Below are positions 52,801 to 63,120 of a DNA stretch of 64,000 nt, piece after piece. The notes beneath the pieces were generated by a model. The model worked only from the letters and a program-made list of their open reading frames with translations. It searched no databases and was not told the DNA's origin. The translations under genes were made by a program, and so were the position numbers. The stretch comes from Lophius americanus. Taxonomy: Eukaryota; Chordata; Actinopteri; Lophiiformes; Lophiidae. Position 1 is the first letter of the stretch, and every line of letters begins with the position of its first letter. The stretch spans positions 762,501-826,500 of the forward strand of contig JBBDHG010000011.1 of the NCBI GenBank assembly GCA_037951165.1, read 5' to 3'.

Positions 52801-55412
52801 CGTCGCTATGTTCAAGGAATGTTACTTTCAAGGTAAGGAAATAAACAAACAAATACGTTTTTGAACAGATCCTTTTCAAAATGAACTTAATTGAACGATA
52901 ATAATAATAAAGTTATAAAAATAAATACTTTTCTAATGGTAGACTACTGCCACTATCACTACAACTACTATAATAGTCATAATAATTAAATATAATAATG
53001 ATGACAATAGTAATAATATTAAACTTATTATTACCATTATTTTTATTTGTATTAATGATTCTTATAAAAATAGTGTTAATGTTTTAAGTGTTAATACTTT
53101 TACACTTAAATATGTAATACTACTGCCCCTGCCGCTACAACTAGTTTATTAATAATAATCATAATAATGATAGCAATAACAATTTTAATATGAAATGTAT
53201 CATCATTATTATTTTATTTTATTATTAATACTAATAATAAAACAATTTTCATTTTAATAGTCGTACTTTGCGTAATACCATTGTTATTACAACTAGTATA
53301 CAAACAATAGTAATAATTATACAGTTATAATATTAATTCTTTTATTATGGGTAATACCACTGCTACTACAACTAATATAAAAAAAAAATAATAATAATAC
53401 AATTTTCATTTTAATACTCTTACTATGTGTAATACCACTGTTATTACAACTAGTATAAAAATAATAATAATATTAATACAGTCATTATTAGTTAGTTTAC
53501 ACTAGTATAAAAATAATAATAATAATAATACAGTTATAATATTCCTACTTTTACTTTGACAACTGCAACTATTATAATAATGATAATACAAATAAAGGTG
53601 ATGATATTCTTATATAATAATAGGAGCAGAAATGTTCAGTCAGTTCGATCTCTCACCCGTTACATAAACACCAAATGTCACTATTTCCCTCACTGCTATT
53701 ATTATAATACCTGGAGGAAGTGGCTGAAAACGACGCATTTGTTCCGACGTGATGTCCAACATTAACCCACAACATTAAGTTTGTTTAGTCAAAGTCCGTC
53801 CTGCTGCCACTTCCTGTTCACTATAATACCCCTACTGAGACTGATTATATTTACCTAATATTCTCTGCCTTATGACATCATAACTTCTTCACTCAAATTA
53901 ATTTATCGTCCTTTTTTTAACGCTGGAATTCCTCTGAAATTGAATGTCACCTTCCATTAATGCATTTTATTTTCTGATGGTTGACCTAATTTATTCAGCA
54001 ACAACAAAAAAACAACAACACGAAGACAGAATTGCAGCTGAACAGACGGTTACGACAGTGTTATTACAACACGTTAGTCGTAATTACAGTTCAATCAGTT
54101 ATCAGTCTGCTCCCAGCAGTACTGCATGTCACCTTTAGTGATGCGTTGAATAGTCTGTGGAGGATTTTCATCCTTTCACATTTCCGGTCGGGGCCCCTCG
54201 CTCTCACTCAGGCCTAGTTGTTGTTGTTTTTATATTATTATTTTTGTATATTCAGTCATACTATGGAAGCCAAAAGTTTCTGTTGTTGCAAAAACCATCG
54301 GTTGGAACTAGTTTCTGAGTATCAGCAGGCAGATAAGTTGATCCAAATTCTAGATTGGCTCTAACTTAATTTAAAAAAACACACTACAGTTGCAATATTT
54401 GTATTTTGAAAAAGGAAAACAAGTCACATTTCACGATGCAGAGTCATAAACTTCATAAAAACACCAAATGAATGCCAAGAACTACACTCTTAATTATACA
54501 TTAGAAAGATAATTTATTTGATAGCATACTGGAGAATCTGTTCAAATACAGAGTAACAAACTACATGACGTTTCTTCGTTTGAAACCCGGCTTTCTGCTG
54601 ACATGTCGTCTTCATCCTCAGTGCATGAACGTGATCTTGAAGCCGACATCGAAGGAGACACCAGCGGGGACGTGAGGAACCTGCTCATGGCTCTCCTGCA
54701 GGTTGGTCTTCTCATGTTTCTGCAGGACTGAACTCACATTCGCTGCAGAACTGAAATGGAGCTCACTCTCCCTGCGCCAGATCCCGTCCCATAAACACTC
54801 GCTCATACTGGACTGTTTCCAGAAAGCCTCTCCCGAGTAACACTCAGATATATAAATATCGCTGCAGTCATAGAGAAAGACCTCGCCACTTAGCAGACGC
54901 CATCTTACTCTTCTTCTTTTAGGGGAACAGGGATGAGACCTTCGACGTGGATGAGGATCTGGCTGAACAAGATGCTACCAGCCTGTTTGAGGTACTGCTT
55001 CAGTATAATTACACGGTAATAATCGCCTCACGGTCGGTTCAATCAATCCTGAGCTGTGTTCATATCTGTTGCAGGCTGGAGAGGATTGTTTTGGGACGGA
55101 GGAGTCCACTTTCAGCTTTATCCTGGCCTCCAGAAATTACCTGCAGCTTCAGGCCACCTTTAAGATATATGAGCAGGTGGGTTTCAGCGTTGCACGCCCT
55201 CAGAGGGTTTCACATCCGTTTCTGGCTCTCTCAGCCGGCATCTGAGATAATCAGTGTTTGGATCTTATTGTTTTTGAGATAAAGCGTGTTGTTGGTTCTC
55301 ATCTAGGTAAAGACAGGCCCGTAATTTACTCTCTATTCATCCAAGGACTTCAAAACATTCTGGAAATCTTTAATTATAGTTCCTTCAACCCTAAATCATA
55401 GTGTCTAATCCT

Positions 55413-55446
<34 letters not shown>

Positions 55447-55718
55447 CAGAGAGAGAGGGACAGAGAGAGAGAGACAGAGATAGAGACAGAGAGAGAGAGA
55501 GACAGAGAGAGAGTGAGAGAGAGAGAGACAGCGAATGAGAGAGAGGGAGAGAGAGAGAGACAGAGAGACAGAGAGAGAGGGACAGAGAGAGAGAGACAGA
55601 GATAGAGACAGAGAGAGAGAGAGACAGAGAGAGAGTGAGACAGAGAGAGAGTGAGAGAGAGAGAGAGAGGGAGAGGGACAGAGAGAGAGTGAGAGAGAGA
55701 CAGACAGCGAATGAGAGA

Positions 55719-55750
<32 letters not shown>

Positions 55751-58175
55751 TCAGTGATGTGCTCAGATGTGTTTTTTTGTTTTTTATTCTGTTTATTTAT
55801 CTTTACGTTTATTGTATATATATTGTAGATATGTGGAATAAAGCGTAATCTATAACATATTTTAAATATACAAATATAAAACATCGTATTGATGTTTTGT
55901 GAGTGTGAAATTGTTGCATAAGATTGAACAAATGAAAGAATGAACAAACGATGGAGTGAAGGAATGAATGAACAATGAAGGAATGAATGACTGAACAAAA
56001 GACAGAATAAAGCTGGAACAGTGACAGAATAAACAGACGAACGCCTGAATGAATGACTGAATGACAAAACAAACAACCTAACAAATGAATGAGTGAACAA
56101 AGAAAGGAGATAGACGGTTAGAGACTTCATGCTCCTGTGGGAACATTCAGGTTTCCAGTTGTAATCTGACTTTTTTACACTAAACAAACTAACAACATCC
56201 GATTCGACTAAATACAAAATATTCTCTTCACCAATGATCCAATAAGGCACGAAAATAATTCATTCATTCGTTCTGACATGTTTTTTCCCTCTCTGAAGCT
56301 CTCTGGGACTGAGATCCTGGACGCCATCGAGAACGAGACCTCCGGCACCCTGAAGAAGTGCTACATCGCTCTGGGTTGGTGCTGCGACCATCGTCATTAT
56401 CATCACTGATGCTCAGTAATGAGCTTTAATGATTCTGTCTATGCAGCACCTAAGTTTGTTTTTTTTGGTGAAGGTCTCTCTTTTGGTTCTTCTCCTCAGT
56501 GAGAGTCGCCAAGAACCCTCAGCTCTACTTCGCCAGGCGTCTGAACGACGCCATGCAGGGAGCAGGAACTGATGAAGACACCCTGATCCGCATCATCGTC
56601 TGTCGCTCCGAGGTAATTACAATAAAACATCGACAGGTGGATCCAAATCTTTTCACCTAAGGTGCGACGTTATAGCTGAGGCAACCAAAGTCATTCAATA
56701 ATTTAGTCTTTCATTCCGAAAAGCAAAGCCTCTTTTCAGAGAACTCGTTTCATTTAATCCAGATTTATTTGGGTCTTGGCTTGAGACATCTTCTCTTTCA
56801 TGTCCTCAACAAGGCAGGAAAAAAACTTTGATGTTTTTCTTTGCAGATTTTATGTCTTCTCTCTAGAATCTTTCAATTGAACATAGAATTACAAGTTGTT
56901 TGGTTCAAGGATGTTTCTAGACAGTTAAAAAGAGAGACTTATCCATTATTTCATCATGAAATCTTGTATTTCATCGTAAAAAGTCAATTTAAGCAGGTTT
57001 TTACAAAACTATTTAGCCCTTATTAGACTTTTTATGTTTGTATTAAGTCGCATAATTCTGTTTAGTTAGTCCTCACATGCTTTAATTTGCAAAAAATAAA
57101 CCCTAATAATTAGCAAATAGGAGCATTGGGGGTACCCCAGGGCTCGATCCATGGCCCACTACTCTTTAGAATAAACATGCTAACTGCTAATGAGTCTTAT
57201 TATAAACAGTTTTCTTATTTTTCAATAAGAAATAGAGACTCGATATGAACTAGAGTCTTTTCTTACAGCTTCACTAACAGCTGCTGTGTCGGTCGGTCAG
57301 TTTGTTGGATGTTTCGGTATTTTTAGTTTCGTAGCTTTTTGCTGCTAATTCCATAAATCACCTCCAACCAAGAAATCGGACTCTCCTTCATCATTTGGCC
57401 GCAAACCAAAATATACCCCCAGCACCACGGTGCTTGTCTTTGTGACTAAATGATCTATAATCTTAATGTCAGTAGAAGCTGGAGGAAAAGTTAAGCTCCT
57501 CCTCCAGCAGAGATTTACCGCTGGAGGCATTAAAGCCTAATTTAATTTTCCACTGATGGCAAAATAAGAGTGAAGAGGTGAAGGAGGAGATTAATGGCAG
57601 CCAGTCAAACATCAGACGTGGAGGACGGCGTGACCATAGTGATCGAATGTTACGCTTCCGTTTCATCCGTCTGTTTTTATCCGGACGAAAGGAAGAGTTT
57701 TATAAATTAAATGTATTATTATTATTATTATTAAGAGATTCTAATGATGGTGAAAAAAGACTTTGGGATTATCTCCAATAATTGCGTTCAGACAACGATG
57801 CAATAATTGCGAGGATCTAATGATGAGAAAGGTCATAATGTTACGGTCGACCAGTGTGAACATCCACAAATGTAATAATTGTTAAAAAAAAAAAGATTAT
57901 AAAATGAATCTATCAGCAACAGAAATGAGACATAAATGAATTCTATATTTTCTTTCCAATCACACGTGTCATATTTCCACTCAAACACGTCCCTTTTAAG
58001 AAATCGCACCACTAAATCGCCACACTTGACTTTTCCATGTTCTCCTCGTCACCAGTTTGATTTGGAGACCATCAAAGAACTCTACCTGGAGAAGTACGAC
58101 GTGTCTCTGAAGGACGCCCTGAGGGACGAGTGCAGCGGCGACTTCAAGCGCCTCCTGCTGGGCATCTGCCACTGA
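49882..58175 (+). CDS. anxa13: anxa13: annexin A13, complete, eleven coding exons
   Basis: Join of 49882-49896, 52131-52206, 52302-52396, 52475-52645, 52799-52832, 54622-54701, 54923-54991, 55075-55176, 56299-56374, 56500-56612 and 58056-58175: 951 nt, 316 residues plus stop, all phases consistent. It is a Ca2+-dependent phospholipid-binding protein; A13 is the annexin with an N-myristoylated Gly2 and acts in membrane traffic at epithelial surfaces. Four annexin repeats are seen. Type II Ca2+ loops are KGLGTDE (residue 28), KGAGTDE (100) and QGAGTDE (259). The repeat 3 loop is degenerate, EDCFGTEE (183), as in human A13. It aligns almost without gaps to human ANXA13 as recalled. Teleosts carry anxa13 and anxa13-like copies; which one this is remains open. 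Confidence 0.95.
49897..52130 (+). other. anxa13: anxa13 intron 1
   Basis: 2.2 kb. A second perfect CRE octamer TGACGTCA sits at 50191-50198 in a GC-richer stretch (50090-50400). The rest is AT-rich without an identifiable element or exon. Confidence 0.8.
52131..52206 (+). CDS. anxa13: anxa13 exon 2
   Basis: 76 nt between cccttag and gtgagt. It encodes PTILPYDDFDVLADIKAI then RKACKGLG, the N-terminal tail and helix A of repeat 1, ending one base into the Gly of the first Ca2+ loop. Confidence 0.94.
52302..52396 (+). CDS. anxa13: anxa13 exon 3
   Basis: 95 nt between ctacag and gtaagt. It encodes (G)TDEQTIIDILANRSSYQRQ then EIKQAYYDKYDD, the rest of the repeat 1 loop and helices B-C. The ILxxRs..QRQ.I.xxY pattern is standard for annexins. 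Confidence 0.95.
52475..52645 (+). CDS. anxa13: anxa13 exon 4
   Basis: 171 nt, 57 codons, phase 0 at both ends. It starts after gtggcag with ELVEVLKKELSGSFEKAIL and includes MKGAGTDEDVLVEILCTATN of repeat 2. The donor is gtcagt, a weaker variant with C at +3. The alternative GT four bases on would break the frame with exon 5. Confidence 0.93.
52799..52832 (+). CDS. anxa13: anxa13 exon 5 (34 nt)
   Basis: A very short exon after a long T run and ccccacag, ending before gtaagg. It encodes DVAMFKECYFQ plus one base, aligning with EIIAIKEAYQR of human A13. It restores the phase between exons 4 and 6, which supports its reality. Confidence 0.9.
52833..54621 (+). other. anxa13: anxa13 intron 5
   Basis: 1.8 kb. 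The first part (about 52890-53600) is a degenerate ATT/TAA-rich minisatellite with units near 60-80 bp. From 53600 to 54600 there is AT-rich single-copy-looking sequence without a gene. Confidence 0.8.
52890..53600. repeat. Degenerate AT-rich minisatellite
   Basis: The anchor 'taataccactgttattacaa' and variants recur near 52943, 53115, 53273, 53352 and 53430, with shorter forms near 53498 and 53558. Each is followed by 'ctagtataaaaataataat' and then 'tttcattttaatactcttac'-like text. The spacing shrinks from about 170 to about 60 bp along the array. Confidence 0.8.
54622..54701 (+). CDS. anxa13: anxa13 exon 6
   Basis: 80 nt between cctcag and gttggt. It encodes (V)HERDLEADIEGDTSGDV then RNLLMALLQ, helices D-E of repeat 2 with the annexin signature D-T-S-G. 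Matches human RSLESDVKGDTSGNLKKIL. Confidence 0.95.
54923..54991 (+). CDS. anxa13: anxa13 exon 7
   Basis: 69 nt, 23 codons, phase 0-0, between cttttag and gtactg. It encodes GNRDETFDVDEDLAEQDAT then SLFE, the linker between repeats 2 and 3, equivalent to human ANRNEGDDVDKDLAGQDAKDL. Confidence 0.95.
55075..55176 (+). CDS. anxa13: anxa13 exon 8
   Basis: 102 nt, 34 codons, phase 0-0, between gttgcag and gtgggt. It encodes AGEDCFGTEESTFSFILAS then RNYLQLQATFKIYEQ of repeat 3. The loop G-E-D-C-F-G-T lacks the usual G-x-G-T spacing, so this site is probably a poor Ca2+ binder. Confidence 0.95.
55177..56298 (+). other. anxa13: anxa13 intron 8
   Basis: 1.1 kb, containing the 340-bp GA-rich minisatellite at 55411-55751. 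After it come 'gaatgaatga'-rich AT sequence and the exon 9 acceptor. No gene on either strand: the long minus-strand open frame here is created by the GA array. Confidence 0.85.
55411..55751. repeat. GA-rich compound minisatellite
   Basis: Purine tract of GAGA, GACA, GATA and GGGA variants. A block of about 80 bp beginning 'cagagagacagagagagagg' occurs at 55439 and again at 55561 (122 bp apart). A 'cagcgaatgagagagaggga' block occurs at 55529 and 55705. This shows segmental duplication inside the array. Confidence 0.9.
56299..56374 (+). CDS. anxa13: anxa13 exon 9
   Basis: 76 nt between ctctgaag and gttggt. It encodes LSGTEILDAIENETSGTLK then KCYIAL and one base. The E-T-S-G signature of repeat 3 is present (human IEEETSGDLQKAYLTL). 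Confidence 0.94.
56500..56612 (+). CDS. anxa13: anxa13 exon 10
   Basis: 113 nt between ctcctcag and gtaatt. It encodes (V)RVAKNPQLYFARRLNDAM then QGAGTDEDTLIRIIVCRSE, the repeat 4 Ca2+ loop and helix B. The canonical GAGTDE makes repeat 4 a likely functional Ca2+ site. Confidence 0.95.
56613..58055 (+). other. anxa13: anxa13 intron 10
   Basis: 1.4 kb with a family A copy at 56985-57260. A short inverted repeat lies near 57480-57510 (gctggaggaaaa...agctcctcctccagc). Otherwise AT-rich without notable content. Confidence 0.8.
56985..57260 (+). repeat. Family A: LINE-derived non-autonomous repeat
   Basis: 'cataattctgtttagttagt', 'ggggtaccccagggctcgat', 'ggcccactactcttta', 'cttattataaacag', then 'aagaaatagagactcgatat'. 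The upstream part 'ttacaaaactatttagccct' matches the reverse copy at 3795-4180, so the family extends beyond the RT piece on its 5' side. Confidence 0.78.
58056..58175 (+). CDS. anxa13: anxa13 exon 11 (last coding exon)
   Basis: 120 nt after cgtcaccag. It encodes FDLETIKELYLEKYDVSL then KDALRDECSGDFKRLLLGICH and TGA. E-C-S-G-D-F replaces the usual D-T-S-G-D-F of repeat 4. The protein ends at 316 residues, with CH as the final two residues. Confidence 0.95.
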   Translation, partial: FDLETIKELYLEKYDVSLKDALRDECSGDFKRLLLGICH

Positions 58176-58587
58176 GCGCGCTCAGTAGAGCTCAGGAGCG
58201 GACGCGAGCGACACCGCGGACTTCACTCTGAGGACGCCGCTGTTTCTCCGTCTAACCAACTAATACCAGTCAATCCTCGCCATGTGACATCATAGCGGCG
58301 GCAGGAGGGCGGACGTGAAAAGTCTACCAGCTCAAACCTTCTTCTCCAAACTCTGAGTCACTGTGAATCTAGAAGGCTCTCCTTTCTTTTTCTCTCCTTC
58401 CTCTTTCTCTTCTTCTTTTTCTGTCTCTTCTTCTTCTTCTTTCTCTTCTTCTTCTTCTTTCTCTTCTTTTTAAAATTCCACAGAAATGTAACCGGTTACT
58501 GGCCATTTCTTAGACAATTTGTATTTGTCCAGTTTTCACACCTGGTTTTAACCGCATTCACACCCCGGTGAGATTTTTACATTTTCA

Positions 58588-59310
58588 GAAGAAGCGGTGG
58601 AAAAAGTATCCGAGTACTTCACTTAGGTAAAAGTAGTAATACTACTCTGTGGAGATAATACTCCGCTACCAGTGAAATATCTGCTTGTTACTTTCAAAGT
58701 TACTTCGATACTAGTACTTCAAGAATCCGAGTAAAAGTTCTACATGTAGAGTAGAGTACTTTTGGATTACTATTACTTCTGCATTAATGTGTACGTCTAT
58801 ATTACTGCTTCAGATGCTAAAGGCTGAGGTAATCTAACTACTACGACTACTTCAGTAGTTTATTTTACTAGAACCATCTATGGCTGAAAAAGTGAAATCC
58901 TTTCAAAAGATCAGGCTTCTTATATTTTCCAAGTAATCCAATTACTTTTATACTAACTGATTAAGTTTACTGAATATTTAATCTTTAGAAGTAGCTGGAT
59001 TTTCCCAACCCATAAAAATACATTTAATCTTCAGTTTATTGCAATTATAGTAAAATACACTTATTTTGAGATTTTTCCCCGGACAGGAAGGGTATGAAAA
59101 ATTGTAATCTGAAAAGTAACTAGTTACTACAGCGATCAGACAAATGTAGTGTAGTACAAATATAAAGTAACTTACAATGGAAATATTCTAGTAAGTCTTT
59201 TCATATTTGACCCTGAACAGGATTATCGGTCACAAATAATAATACTACATATTAGTGCTGGAGTGCAGTACTTGAGTAAATGTACTCAGTTACTACCCAG
59301 AACAGTCCAG
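58588..59310. repeat. Fish 'agtacttcacttaagtaaaagtag'-type repeat with inverted ends
   Basis: The left end 'ggtggaaaaagtatccgagt' and the reverse complement of the right end ('ggtagtaactgagtacattt', then 'actcaagtactgca') share a gagtac...actta-gta pattern. The interior is full of 'gtaaaagta', 'agtactt' and 'gtagagtacttt' variants. This resembles a very common teleost non-autonomous DNA transposon. Non-coding. Confidence 0.65.
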
Positions 59311-59648
59311 GAGGCAGCTGGAGTCACAGTGATTCAGTTTAATCAGGCGGTTTTAGGTCTGACTGCATAAATGTACGACATTTCTTCATTTTCACTGTGT
59401 TTTCTTTTTTTCTAAAAATACAGAGCTTTGACCTTTGACCCTCCGTGCCTCCATACTTTGCGGCAAATACACTCCACTGCTCCAAGCATTTATGCAATGA
59501 CTCCACATGCTTTGAAGAAATGTCAAAGTTGGTAATGAAGGATTATTAGTGTGTGTCATGAAGGCGAAGCGGTTGATTCGATGACTCTTCCTCATCGCTG
59601 ACTCACAGATAATATAAATAAATATTTCATCGGTTGACTTTGGAATGA

Positions 59649-59650
<2 letters not shown>

Positions 59651-59727
<77 letters not shown>

Positions 59728-59737
59728 CATATATATT
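59651..59737. repeat. (AT)n microsatellite
   Basis: About 85 bp of AT alternation with two C interruptions. It creates spurious Tyr-Ile frames on both strands. Confidence 0.97.
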
Positions 59738-60099
59738 GATTTACACTGTGTTGCATTCTTCTCCTCGAAAAACTTGACGACTCCAAACGACACCTCACCT
59801 TGTTCTACATCTTTTATATTTTCTGATTAACACGATAAGAGTTTTTAATATGTAGCGTTACTTAGCTTTACTGCAGCAGGCGGCTGAGACAATTACGTCG
59901 AAAGCATTCAATAATCCCGCCGCTCTGATGTCTCGCCGTGTGTGTCTCCGTAAGGCAGCTGTGTTTTGTTCCTATTACCACTATTTTAAATCTGTGCAAC
60001 AAGCTGTGTAGAACGTTCCCTGAGATGTCATCGGTTGTATCGTGCGACTGAACTGTAGATTTATCCTCTCTGTAGCCAAAGAGTTTTAGCCTAACTGCA

Positions 60100-60105
60100 A
60101 ATAAA
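60100..60105 (+). terminator. anxa13: Candidate anxa13 poly(A) signal AATAAA
   Basis: AATAAA in 'ctgcaaataaagttccctg', followed at about 60130 by a T-rich stretch. Placement as the anxa13 poly(A) site is inference. Confidence 0.35.
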
Positions 60106-60859
60106 GTTCCCTGCAACATCATCTCAGCCGGTTTTATTTGACCTTAAACTGTCCTTTTCTCTCTACATATATCTATATCTATGTATGACGGGAGAGAAAA
60201 AAAAAGGCACTACAACCACAACTTTCATTTATTTCTTTCCTGAGAGGAAACATCGCATTGAATGTTTAGCTAGGGCTAACTCCACACCTAGCATAAACTA
60301 GCATTTAAGCATATTTTTAATGACGTGTGATAAATATATCCTACTGACATTCATTGGAAATGTTCTTTTTACTCATGTTTCCGATCATCAGTATGTGGAG
60401 TCTTCTTTCTGGACAGCCGTGTCAGCTGGTTTTGGAAAAAACTTCATATTCTGTGATTCGTTTGTGATTTGTTACGATGGTTATGAGCGTAGTACTTAAG
60501 GACAGCCTTATTCTGTTTGAAAAACAAAACAAAACCCACCCAATATTTATGTGAAATACATTTATTCAATTTGTTTTGAAGCAGGATAAATGTAAAAATG
60601 TTTTTTAAACCACTTATATTTTTAATTTTATAACATAGTTGTAGAGCCTCACTCTGGGGGCGTGGTCAAAATGCTGAAATTATGGATATTAAGCACAGTA
60701 AATAAAAATTGAAAGTAAAAAAAAACAAAACATGACAAAGGGGATAATAAGAAAATAATTTCAGGACAAATTTTATTTCTACCCGACAAAATGTAGTAAA
60801 AGCTAATATGTTTTTATGCTTAATTCCCTTGCAGGGATATAATACTTTGGTTACTACTT

Positions 60860-61100
60860 GAGGCTGGAGCCTATAAACATGATGAATACATGACGGATCT
60901 CCACGAGTCGATTCACATGGACCAAATTTACAATCATTCAGACCGACAGTTAAGAAAATATGGACTTTGAGATAAAGCTCCACCCACTGGCGGAAATCTT
61001 CAACCCACCTTTCCCAAAATCAATCCAGTTCTTCCTCGCACGAAGGTTTATCTGGATATAAAATTTGGAAATGATCACATTTGAGTCTTTTCTTTTTAGT
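60860..61100 (-). repeat. Family B dispersed repeat, reverse copy
   Basis: On the minus strand: 'ccagttcttcctcgcacgaa' antisense (aggaagaactgg), the core 'ccgccagtgggtggagcttt' and 'gtgaatcgactcgtggagat', in family order. The core reads ataaagctccacccactggc on +. Confidence 0.68.
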
Positions 61101-61551
61101 TCTGTGGCGGTATGAAAATATGGTAGTTTTGGTTTTTCTGTTTCAAACAGGCCAAGTCGGTGTCCATTTTGGCTCGATTAATACAATTATAATTTCAAAG
61201 TTGAGCGTTACTTAGCCGGATACTGTCTGTTTCAGAGCATCAGACACAACACAGTTTCACACTGAGCTGTTAAAAATGTTGTCTCTTTTTTCTTCATTTA
61301 AGAAAACACAATTAAAAGTTAATAATGCACGAAATCCAAATTAAACATTTTCATATAAAACAACCATTTTAGTTTAATAATATGTACCTCAATGCGTAAA
61401 TAAAGGATTTAATATAAGATTTGACTAGAATAATTTATTTAGTATTGTAAGGGCCTTAAAGGCATCATCATCTTCATTATAGATAATGGAAGCTCATCCT
61501 TCCGTAGAGTCCCTGAATGCAGCATGAGGTTGGTCGCGCTGTCGGTCCCCG

Positions 61552-61555
<4 letters not shown>

Positions 61556-61623
<68 letters not shown>

Positions 61624-61624
61624 A
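61556..61624. repeat. (CT)n microsatellite
   Basis: About 68 bp CT run, interrupted once by TTT. Confidence 0.97.
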
Positions 61625-62767
61625 GACGTGACCGTCAATTCTCATCTCTCCATTAGGTTGTTGATATTTTTCACACCAACGGGGCATTTTAAACGAAGTG
61701 GCACTTCGGGAAACATCTTCACAAACACAGGAACCTCTCCAGCAGCAGATTCGGGGCCTGTTTGAGGTACGTTCCTCTGTGTTTGACTGTCTTTGTCTCC
61801 ATTTAGCTGCTAATTACAGTCATTAGCATCCATCTTGGTAGGAGCTAATTAACCCTGAAAGGGGGAACGCTGCTCCCTTTAGCTGAATACACCTTAAATA
61901 ATTAAACTTACGACTCCTTTATACCAGCAAATGTTTTTCTTTTCAAATTAAAACACTTACATCCCTTTAATGATGCGTGTATTTACCAATATGAGTAGAG
62001 ATAGGACACCTGCTGACATTACATTTAGCTTTTTTTGGATGGAGGAGTGATAACGTCATATATATTTACAGGACATTTATTGTCATAGAATAATTTTCTT
62101 TTCTTTTTTAAACATTAATCACTGCATCACTCACTCCTTGCTTGTGTTTGGATGCTGCAGCAGGCACATGTCAACCCCCCCCCCACCCCCATCATCACCA
62201 TGGAAACATGGTGCACATACTTCCTGCAACAAAAGGACTAACTGTATTTTCATCTATTCCCTTTGAAATGATGCATTCAAGTGTCATGCACCTGAATGCA
62301 CCAACCCTGCTTACTCTGCAGCTACTAAGCGTGATAGGAAAATCCTTATCACAGGGTTGTAATGCACAGCCTGGAGTAATGCATGAGTAATGCATAAGTC
62401 ATGATGGTTTAATGCATCGTTAATGTCTCATGTAGTTCTGTTACTCACCATTAAGAAACTAAAGAACATCAGAGACCCGACCAAAGCGGGAATTATCATA
62501 AAATACAGCATAATCTTACGATCCTTTATCAGAGATGAAAAAGAACAATTCTGTTCATGGATCCAATAAAACCTATTCTATTAGAATATATATATAGTAT
62601 TTGGAATTATGTGTTGTTTTTGAGTTATAGGCAGAAAAGGAGTTTCTGTAATGCTAGATCCTAATATATATATGAAGTTGATCTAGGTATAAGTTCTTAC
62701 CTTTTCCTTTCTCCGATAAATGGAATCCTTCTGATTATCTCTTAATCGTAATTTTCTTTCTGCGGCC

Positions 62768-62828
62768 TTTAAGCGACATGCTGTGAATATGTCGCTTAAA
62801 TGGCAGCTTTATTTTTGAGAAAGCTGCC
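62768..62828. repeat. Two adjacent perfect hairpins
   Basis: Stem 1: tttaagcgacat (62768-62779) pairs with atgtcgcttaaa (62789-62800), 12 bp, loop gctgtgaat. Stem 2: ggcagcttt (62802-62810) pairs with aaagctgcc (62820-62828), 9 bp, loop atttttgag. One base separates them and both loops are 9 nt. Confidence 0.95.
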
Positions 62829-62833
62829 CTTTC

Positions 62834-62860
62834 TCACCACCACCACCACCACCACCACCC
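62834..62860. repeat. (CAC)n repeat
   Basis: Nine CAC units just after the hairpin pair. Confidence 0.93.
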
Positions 62861-62869
62861 CTGCTGTAG

Positions 62870-63120
62870 ATCCGTCGTGTTAACGCAATAATTCAAAAAT
62901 AATTTTATGGATCATTTTCAAATTTTATACCCATAAAGAACCTAGTGCAAGGAAGAACTGAATTGATTTTGAGAGAGGTTTCTATGTATATTTCCGGCAC
63001 TAGGGGGAGCTTTATTTCCAAATATTTTGAGCCATAATTTTGCAACCGTTTGTCCGATTTAGAACAAATTGGATGCATATGAATCAAACAAAGTCAAATT
63101 GGTGTTTTTTCTTCATAATC
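62870..63120 (+). repeat. Family B dispersed repeat
   Basis: In order: 'cgtgttaacgcaataattca', 'atggatcattttcaaatttt', 'atacccataaagaacctagt', 'gcaaggaagaactgaattga', core 'ccggcactagggggagcttt', 'tttgcaaccgtttgtccgat' and 'gcatatgaatc'. It shares its 5' 'gttaacgc..ttac/aatt' edge with the 17940 region, so the family start lies near there. Confidence 0.75.

Larger units (their letters stand above)
58176..60130 (+). other. anxa13: anxa13 3' UTR and downstream flank
   Basis: Contains a pyrimidine-rich (TTC)n tract at 58378-58472, a fish repeat at 58588-59310, an AT microsatellite and, at 60100-60105, AATAAA. The 3' UTR end cannot be fixed: 60100 is the first well-placed AATAAA noticed, which would give a UTR of about 1.9 kb. 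Confidence 0.5.

Noticed and set aside
55405..56250. 281-residue minus-strand open frame rich in Leu-Ser
   Set aside because: It is produced by the GA-rich array read antisense (CTCTCT gives Leu-Ser). It lies inside anxa13 intron 8 and shows no domain.
59392..59793. Minus-strand frame with repeated Tyr-Ile
   Set aside because: Translation of the (AT)n microsatellite, no homology.
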